Under the pieces are notes generated by a model. The model saw only the letters and a list, made by a program, of their open reading frames with translations, had not been told where the DNA came from and did not search any database. From contig JAJYPO010000072.1 in assembly GCA_021795275.1 (NCBI GenBank), forward strand, positions 1-10,466: a stretch of DNA of 10,466 bases. The letters run 5' to 3'. Positions 6,376-10,466 of the stretch are shown here, one piece after another. The first letter of the stretch is position 1, and each line of letters opens with the position of its first letter. Source of the DNA: Nitrospirota bacterium. Lineage in GTDB: Bacteria; Nitrospirota_A; Leptospirillia; Leptospirillales; Leptospirillaceae. Position numbers and translations under genes: made by a program.

Positions 6376-6852
6376 GTGACGCGCATTGAACAGGTTGGCC
6401 GCCCAGTCGAATTTCTCTTGGTCGAGGACAATCCGGGGGACGTTCGACTCACCCGTGAGGCCCTCAAGGACAGTAAAGTTCGGAACAATCTGAATGTCCT
6501 GGGGAACGGGATCAGCGCCCTGAACTATCTCCGGCGGGAGCCCCCTTATGAAAATGCACTTCGGCCTGACATCATACTTCTCGACCTCAACCTCCCGAAG
6601 ATGGACGGCCGGGAGGTGCTTTCGAGAATCAAAGCCGACCCTGCCCTCAAGCGAATCCCGGTTGTGGTCATCACCTCATCGGAGGCGGAACAGGACATTC
6701 TCCGCACCTATGACCTCCATGTGAACTGCTATGTGACCAAGCCCGTAGACCTCGACCAGTTCATCAAAGTCGTGCAGTCCATCGAAAGCTTCTGGCTGAC
6801 GATCGTCCAGCTTCCGATGCCCGATGAAGCGGAGTTCTCTCCCCGTGATTGA
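6376..6852 (+). CDS. Single-domain response regulator, Rcp1-like
   Basis: This is a stand-alone CheY-fold receiver of 158 residues with no output domain. It has the acidic pair Glu17-Asp18 (FLLVEDNPGDVRL), the phospho-acceptor Asp70 (IILLDLNLPKMDG), Thr100 (VVVITSS) and Lys122 (VTKPVDLDQF). The VEDNPGD start and the slightly long C-terminus are typical of the Rcp1 class that pairs with phytochrome-type SHDLQEPL kinases. It probably accepts phosphate from the kinase encoded 63 nt upstream and acts as a phosphate shuttle or sink, or by protein contact. The start is GTG 6376, with AAGGA 8 nt upstream (6363-6367). Its last codons overlap the next gene, so the two are translationally linked. The gap before it (6313-6375) holds the small GC hairpin GGGG-CGGG-CCCC (6314-6325) without a T-tract, which may tune the kinase-to-regulator ratio. 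Confidence 0.92.
   Translation: MTRIEQVGRPVEFLLVEDNPGDVRLTREALKDSKVRNNLNVLGNGISALNYLRREPPYENALRPDIILLDLNLPKMDGREVLSRIKADPALKRIPVVVITSSEAEQDILRTYDLHVNCYVTKPVDLDQFIKVVQSIESFWLTIVQLPMPDEAEFSPRD
6831..6834 (+). promoter_or_regulatory. Ribosome binding site deciding the GGDEF-EAL start
   Basis: GGAG lies 10 nt before GTG 6845, inside the last codons of the response-regulator gene. The longer alternative start, ATG 6824, has no purine-rich site in front of it. The choice is not certain. Confidence 0.45.
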
Positions 6853-8965
6853 CCGAACGCTCAAGGTTCTTCTGGTCGAAGACAATCCTGGGGATGTTCT
6901 GCTCGTGGAGGAAATGCTCCGCTCTGCCGGGGAGCATCGGGTCGAACTTAGTTCGACCAACAGGATCTCCACGGCCCAGGAGATCCTGTGTGCTCAGGTC
7001 ATTGATGCCCTTCTTCTTGATTTGGGGCTTCCCGATGTCAATGGTCTCGAAACCCTGGAAAAAATCCACAGGATTTATCCGGAGCTTCCTATCGTCGTCC
7101 TCTCTTCCCTCGAGGACGAGGAAATGGCCGTTTCAGCCCTCCAGATCGGGGCCCAGGACTTCCTCGTCAAGGGAATGATCAACGGCCACCTTCTGACACG
7201 ATCCCTTTTTTACGCCATCAAGAGAAAGGAGCTTGATTCCCGCCTCCTTTTCATCGCCCACCACGATTCCCTGACAGGAGTCTACAACAGGAAGTTTTTC
7301 TACGAGCAGCTGGACCTTTCCATCGACATGTCGATGAAACACAATCTGAAGTTCGCCGTTCTCTTGATCGATCTCGCCAATTTTCGGGGGGTCAACGACA
7401 CCTTTGGCCAGGCCGTTGGGGACTTGCTTCTTGTGGAAGTCGCCAGGTTGCTCAGGAATGTGGTCCGGACATCCGATACGGTGGCCCGGATGGGAGGTGA
7501 CGAATTCGGCCTGATTCTCCAACCAGTCGAGGACGAGAAGCATGTTTCGGGAGTGGCCAGAAACATAAGGGAGAGTCTCTGCCGTCTCCACAACATCGAA
7601 GGCAACGGGATCGATCTTGATCTTGCGATGGGCCTCAGCCTTTTTTCCTCCGACGGGAAAACCGCCGGAGAGCTGGTCCGCAAAGCAGGGAGAGCCCTTC
7701 AGCTTTCCCGTGAGACGGGCGAACCTCCGCTTCATTTTTACACCCCCTCCATGGAGGAGAGTCTCAAGATCCGCAAAGAGGTGCGCTCGGAATTTTCACA
7801 AGCCCTCAAAAACAACGAACTGGTTCTCCACTATCAGCCCATTGTCAATCTCCGGACCCATCTCCTGACAGGGGTGGAGGCGCTTGTGCGCTGGAACCAT
7901 CCCGACCGAGGACTTCTTTTGCCGGGAGCCTTTCTCCCCCAGATCATGGGAACAGAGCTGATCGTCTCGATGGGAGACTGGGTCCTGCAGGAGGCGATTT
8001 CCCGGCTCTCAGGGTGGTTAGGCCAGGGGATCACCCTTTCGATGAGCGTCAATGTCGATCTTCTCCAGCTCCGGAAACCGGACTTCGTTTACAGGCTTTC
8101 AAACCTCCTGAAACAGTATTCATGGCTCCCTCCCCGTCTTTTGGAACTTGAAATTTTGGAAACATCGACCGCCGAAGACTTTCCGAATCTCCCGGACATT
8201 CTTTCGGAAATTCATGACATGGGAGTCCGCCTGGCCATCGACGATTTCGGAACAGGGTACTCTTCATTGGCCTACCTGAAACATCTTCCTGTCGATACCC
8301 TGAAGATCGACCGGGGATTCGTGATCGGGATGTGCAGTAACCGGGAAAACCTGGCCATCATCGAAAGCATCGTGAGTCTGTCCAGGATATTTGGTCGGGT
8401 CGTGGTTGCCGAAGGCATGGAGGAAATGGAGTATGCTCCCCTTCTCATCAAGCTTGGATGCGACCATGCCCAGGGGTTTGCCATCGGGCGTCCCTTGCCT
8501 GCGGAGGAGTTCCTCGTATGGCGCCGGGAATGGCTTGCAAGCGATAGTTCGGAAAAACTTCTTCCTCTTCCTCCAGTGAACATCCTTTCGATCCTTTCGA
8601 CCCAGGTTGAGCATTTTGCCTGGATCCAGCATATTCTTTCTCTTGTCCACAAGGCCTCCTCGACTGAGCTTTCCCCGACCGAGGAGGAGGCCTTTTTCTC
8701 CCCTCCAGCCCAGGATTGGTACATGAACGAGGGGCGGGCCCATTATGGCTCGATTCCCGCCTTTCAGGAGCTTAACTCCCTTCATCGGGAGTCAAGGGAG
8801 CTAGCTCAGGAGATGCTTCGCTATATCCATGAGCGGAACATTGAAGGCATGCGATACGACTCCCGACGTTTGCTCCTTTCGAAGGATACCCTCCTTGCCC
8901 TCTATGGGATCCTCCAGAAGGATGCCCTGTTTCGTTCCATTCTCGACAAAAGGGAGATATCCTGA
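6845..8965 (+). CDS. REC-GGDEF-EAL c-di-GMP enzyme with degenerate CZB-like C-terminus
   Basis: This is a cytoplasmic response regulator of 706 residues. The receiver domain (about 5-125) has Glu12/Asp13, phospho-acceptor Asp59, Ser87 and Lys109. The GGDEF domain (about 140-300) keeps GGDEF (217-221) and an RxxD inhibitory site (RTSD, 208-211). However, the metal and substrate loop reads DLANFRGVND with TFGQ, differing from the usual DxDxFKxxND and GH. The EAL domain (about 318-560) keeps EAL (345-347), Asn403, DDFGTG (Asp466/Asp467), Lys487 in LKID, and AEGMEE (522-527), so phosphodiesterase activity is likely. Residues about 585-690 resemble the CZB domain (HFAW, DWYMNEG, FQELNSLH) but lack two zinc ligands. 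Which activity dominates is unknown; phosphorylation by the upstream globin kinase probably sets it. The start GTG 6845 has GGAG 10 nt upstream and overlaps the regulator gene by 8 nt. ATG 6824 (seven residues longer) has no SD. The stop lies inside the terminator stem. Confidence 0.92.
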   Translation: MIDRTLKVLLVEDNPGDVLLVEEMLRSAGEHRVELSSTNRISTAQEILCAQVIDALLLDLGLPDVNGLETLEKIHRIYPELPIVVLSSLEDEEMAVSALQIGAQDFLVKGMINGHLLTRSLFYAIKRKELDSRLLFIAHHDSLTGVYNRKFFYEQLDLSIDMSMKHNLKFAVLLIDLANFRGVNDTFGQAVGDLLLVEVARLLRNVVRTSDTVARMGGDEFGLILQPVEDEKHVSGVARNIRESLCRLHNIEGNGIDLDLAMGLSLFSSDGKTAGELVRKAGRALQLSRETGEPPLHFYTPSMEESLKIRKEVRSEFSQALKNNELVLHYQPIVNLRTHLLTGVEALVRWNHPDRGLLLPGAFLPQIMGTELIVSMGDWVLQEAISRLSGWLGQGITLSMSVNVDLLQLRKPDFVYRLSNLLKQYSWLPPRLLELEILETSTAEDFPNLPDILSEIHDMGVRLAIDDFGTGYSSLAYLKHLPVDTLKIDRGFVIGMCSNRENLAIIESIVSLSRIFGRVVVAEGMEEMEYAPLLIKLGCDHAQGFAIGRPLPAEEFLVWRREWLASDSSEKLLPLPPVNILSILSTQVEHFAWIQHILSLVHKASSTELSPTEEEAFFSPPAQDWYMNEGRAHYGSIPAFQELNSLHRESRELAQEMLRYIHERNIEGMRYDSRRLLLSKDTLLALYGILQKDALFRSILDKREIS
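8651..8697 (+). repeat. Terminator-like inverted repeat inside the GGDEF-EAL gene
   Basis: AAGGCCTCCTC (8651-8661) pairs perfectly over 11 bp with GAGGAGGCCTT (8684-8694) across a 22-base loop, and five Ts (8693-8697) follow at the downstream edge. In shape it is an intrinsic terminator, yet it lies within coding sequence, right where the CZB-like module begins. Premature ending there would separate REC-GGDEF-EAL from the C-terminal module. Translating ribosomes would normally prevent its folding. Confidence 0.5.
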
Positions 8966-9006
8966 TGGGGAAGAAGCATCCGGCAATTCCCCCATCGGAC
9001 TTTTTT
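8962..9006 (+). terminator. Intrinsic terminator of the signalling cluster
   Basis: GATGGGG (8964-8970) pairs with CCCCATC (8990-8996). The stem is extended below by a G-U and a C-G pair (8962-8963 with 8997-8998) and above by AA/TT past a bulged C. Six Ts follow at 9001-9006. The TGA stop of the GGDEF-EAL gene (8963-8965) is part of the stem. The structure cleanly separates the three-gene cluster from glgA. Confidence 0.85.
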
Positions 9007-9101
9007 CGCTGGGGCTGCACCGCCAGCCTTGGCTCTGGCAAAAATCTCTGTTCTTGTCCACGCAGCCATTCAGCCGGGGATGGAAAGGGGCGTTTCCTGT
9101 C

Positions 9102-10466
9102 ATGAAATCTCCGATTTCTATTTTCTTTTTGACCTCGGAGGTTCTTCCGGTTGTCAAGACGGGTGGGCTGGCCGATGTCTCCGCCGCGCTCCCGGCTGCC
9201 ATCTCTGAGTTGCATGATGAGGATGTCGACATCAGGATCGGGACGGTGGCCTTCCGTGGAGTCGAGAATCTTCCAGGCTTTTCCCTCATTAAGACCTTTG
9301 TCGCCCGGACTCCGGCAGGCCCGCTCACCATCAGGATCTTTGAAGGGCGCCTTGGAAAAGGGAATGTTCCGGTCTATGCCGTGGACCCCGAGGGTCTTTT
9401 TGACCGGCATGGACTCTATGGAGAACGTGGTGGCGAGTACTTCGACAATCTCGAGCGCTTTTCTCTTTGGAATCATGCCCTTCTCCATCTTCCGGCAGTC
9501 GTGGGTTATTCGCCGGATATCATCCATGCCAACGACTGGCAGACGGCCCTTTCCATTCCGCTTTTCACCCATGTGGTCCGTCCGAGGATCCAGACAAAGC
9601 CTCACAGGTCCCTTATTTCGATTCACAACATGGCCTTCCAGGGAGTCTATCCTCTCGACCAATGGCACTGGACGGGACTGCCCCCCTCATACAACAGCTT
9701 CGACGGACTCGAGTTCCATGGCCATCTTTCTCTCCTGAAGGGAGGAATCCAGTTTGCCGACCTCGTCACAACCGTCAGCCCCGGCTACCGGGAAGAGATC
9801 CTCTTCGAGCCCGGGGGGTGCGGTCTCTCTGGAGCCCTGCGCCACCGTCAGGACAGGTTTGTCGGACTTTTAAACGGCATCGACGACCGGGAATGGGATC
9901 CCGCATCTGATCCCTTTCTCCCGGTCCACTTTTCCGGGCGTGATCCTGTTCCCAAGGAGCTTCTGCAAGAGAGGATGCGGAAGGAGTGGGGGCTTTTTTC
10001 AGGGGGGAGACGACCCCTGTTCGGGGTCGTCTCCCGGATGGCCCACCAGAAGGGGTTGGATCTTCTGGCCGAAACCCTTCTCGCCATGGGAGAGAAGGGG
10101 GACCTGGGAGGGGACTGGGTCGTCCTGGGTTCGGGTGATCCGCGTCTCGAAGGGCTTTGGCGGACCCTTCAGACCTCCTTCCCGGACCAGATTCACCTTC
10201 GAATAGGATTCGACGAACCGTTGGCCCACCGAATCATCGGGGCTGCCGACTTTCTGCTCGTTCCCTCGGTCTATGAGCCCTGCGGGCTGACGCAGATGTA
10301 TGCGATGCGTTATGGAACACTGCCTGTGGTCAATCCGACGGGAGGTCTCAGGGATACTGTGGCGGACGGAAAAACGGGGATATGGATGGACGAATTGTCG
10401 GAGAACGGGATCAGAAAAGCCATTTTCAAGGCCCGGACCCTTTACCTTGAAGGTCACGAGATAAAG
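9102..10466 (+). CDS. glgA: Glycogen synthase (GT5), 5' part, runs off the window
   Basis: This enzyme transfers glucose from ADP-glucose to the non-reducing end of growing alpha-1,4-glucan. 455 codons are visible with no stop; bacterial GlgA is usually about 480-500 residues, so most of the protein is present. The start MKSPISIFFLTSEVLPVVKTGGLADV places the ADP-glucose-binding KTGGL at Lys19. Further blocks are PDIIHANDWQTAL, LISIHNMAFQGVYP, LNGIDDREWDP, FGVVSRMAHQKG and SVYEPCGLTQMYAMRYGTLP, with the catalytic Glu392 of the EPCGLTQ motif, then PTGGLRDTV. The two-Rossmann-fold GT-B architecture is therefore complete up to the C-terminal helices. ATG 9102 has AAAGGGG at 9084-9090, 11 nt upstream. 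The gene has its own transcript, since a terminator lies just before it. A 15-bp palindrome covers the start codon region (9104-9118) and a 13-bp hairpin lies at 10005-10035. Confidence 0.95.
   Translation, partial: MKSPISIFFLTSEVLPVVKTGGLADVSAALPAAISELHDEDVDIRIGTVAFRGVENLPGFSLIKTFVARTPAGPLTIRIFEGRLGKGNVPVYAVDPEGLFDRHGLYGERGGEYFDNLERFSLWNHALLHLPAVVGYSPDIIHANDWQTALSIPLFTHVVRPRIQTKPHRSLISIHNMAFQGVYPLDQWHWTGLPPSYNSFDGLEFHGHLSLLKGGIQFADLVTTVSPGYREEILFEPGGCGLSGALRHRQDRFVGLLNGIDDREWDPASDPFLPVHFSGRDPVPKELLQERMRKEWGLFSGGRRPLFGVVSRMAHQKGLDLLAETLLAMGEKGDLGGDWVVLGSGDPRLEGLWRTLQTSFPDQIHLRIGFDEPLAHRIIGAADFLLVPSVYEPCGLTQMYAMRYGTLPVVNPTGGLRDTVADGKTGIWMDELSENGIRKAIFKARTLYLEGHEIK
9104..9118. promoter_or_regulatory. 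GAAATC-N3-GATTTC palindrome at the glgA start
   Basis: GAAATC (9104-9109) and GATTTC (9113-9118) are perfect 6-bp arms around TCC, beginning at the last base of the glgA start codon. The same arms with a different centre (CTG) occur at 4042-4056 upstream of xfp. In RNA this would be a small hairpin directly at the initiation site; in DNA it would be a dimer-type binding site. It also encodes KSPIS, so protein constraint contributes. Confidence 0.35.
10005..10035. repeat. Perfect 13-bp hairpin inside glgA
   Basis: GGGAGACGACCCC (10005-10017) pairs without mismatch with GGGGTCGTCTCCC (10023-10035) around a 5-base loop, TGTTC. A run of six Ts lies just before it (9994-9999), on the wrong side for a forward terminator, and the reverse strand then has As. 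It encodes GGRRPLFGVVS, between the two lobes of the enzyme. Confidence 0.85.

Noticed and set aside
9994..10206. Programmed frameshift in glgA
   Set aside because: The T6C run is not in the phase needed for a -1 heptamer, the glgA frame continues with family motifs afterwards, and the other frames soon stop.

Overview
The window looks like one piece of a moderately GC-rich Gram-negative chromosome. All recognisable proteins are housekeeping or signalling families of free-living bacteria, and there are no phage, IS, tRNA, rRNA or CRISPR signatures. The protein style and gene set would fit a Nitrospirota such as Leptospirillum, but that is a guess from memory and nothing here proves it.

Layout from left to right. 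Bases 1-619 (+) are the 3' end of an MFS transporter of the metabolite:H+ symporter (MHS) type. Bases 620-917 hold no convincing gene but contain a long imperfect hairpin. Bases 918-3896 (-) are a two-gene unit: xfp-type phosphoketolase, followed 12 nt later by an alkyladenine-type DNA glycosylase. Bases 3897-4229 are an AT-rich divergent control region with a 15-bp palindrome and a plausible forward promoter. A small orphan ORF (4230-4553, +) ends in a strong 11-bp inverted repeat. A promoter, a Shine-Dalgarno sequence and a seven-codon leader ORF then precede a three-gene signalling cluster (4699-8965, +): a globin-coupled PAS histidine kinase, a stand-alone Rcp1-like response regulator, and a REC-GGDEF-EAL protein with a C-terminal CZB-like module. 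A clear intrinsic terminator closes this cluster. glgA-type glycogen synthase starts at 9102 and runs off the right edge.

How the genes may work together. The three-gene cluster reads as a heme-based gas or redox sensor feeding a phosphorelay whose output is c-di-GMP synthesis or breakdown. The kinase keeps a candidate proximal heme His, the phospho-acceptor His and the ATP-binding boxes. Both receiver domains keep their phospho-acceptor Asp. The GGDEF and EAL active-site motifs are largely intact. The most unusual part is the C-terminal CZB-like module of the c-di-GMP protein: the spacing of the four zinc-ligand positions matches what I recall for E. coli DgcZ, but two ligands are replaced (Cys by Pro, last His by Arg). 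Phosphoketolase (acetyl-phosphate from sugar phosphates) and glycogen synthase are two carbon-flow genes. A GAAATC-N3-GATTTC palindrome occurs both upstream of xfp and across the glgA start codon, which is a possible shared control site. Several long, perfect inverted repeats inside coding sequence (mpg, the GGDEF-EAL gene, glgA) are more than simple chance predicts.
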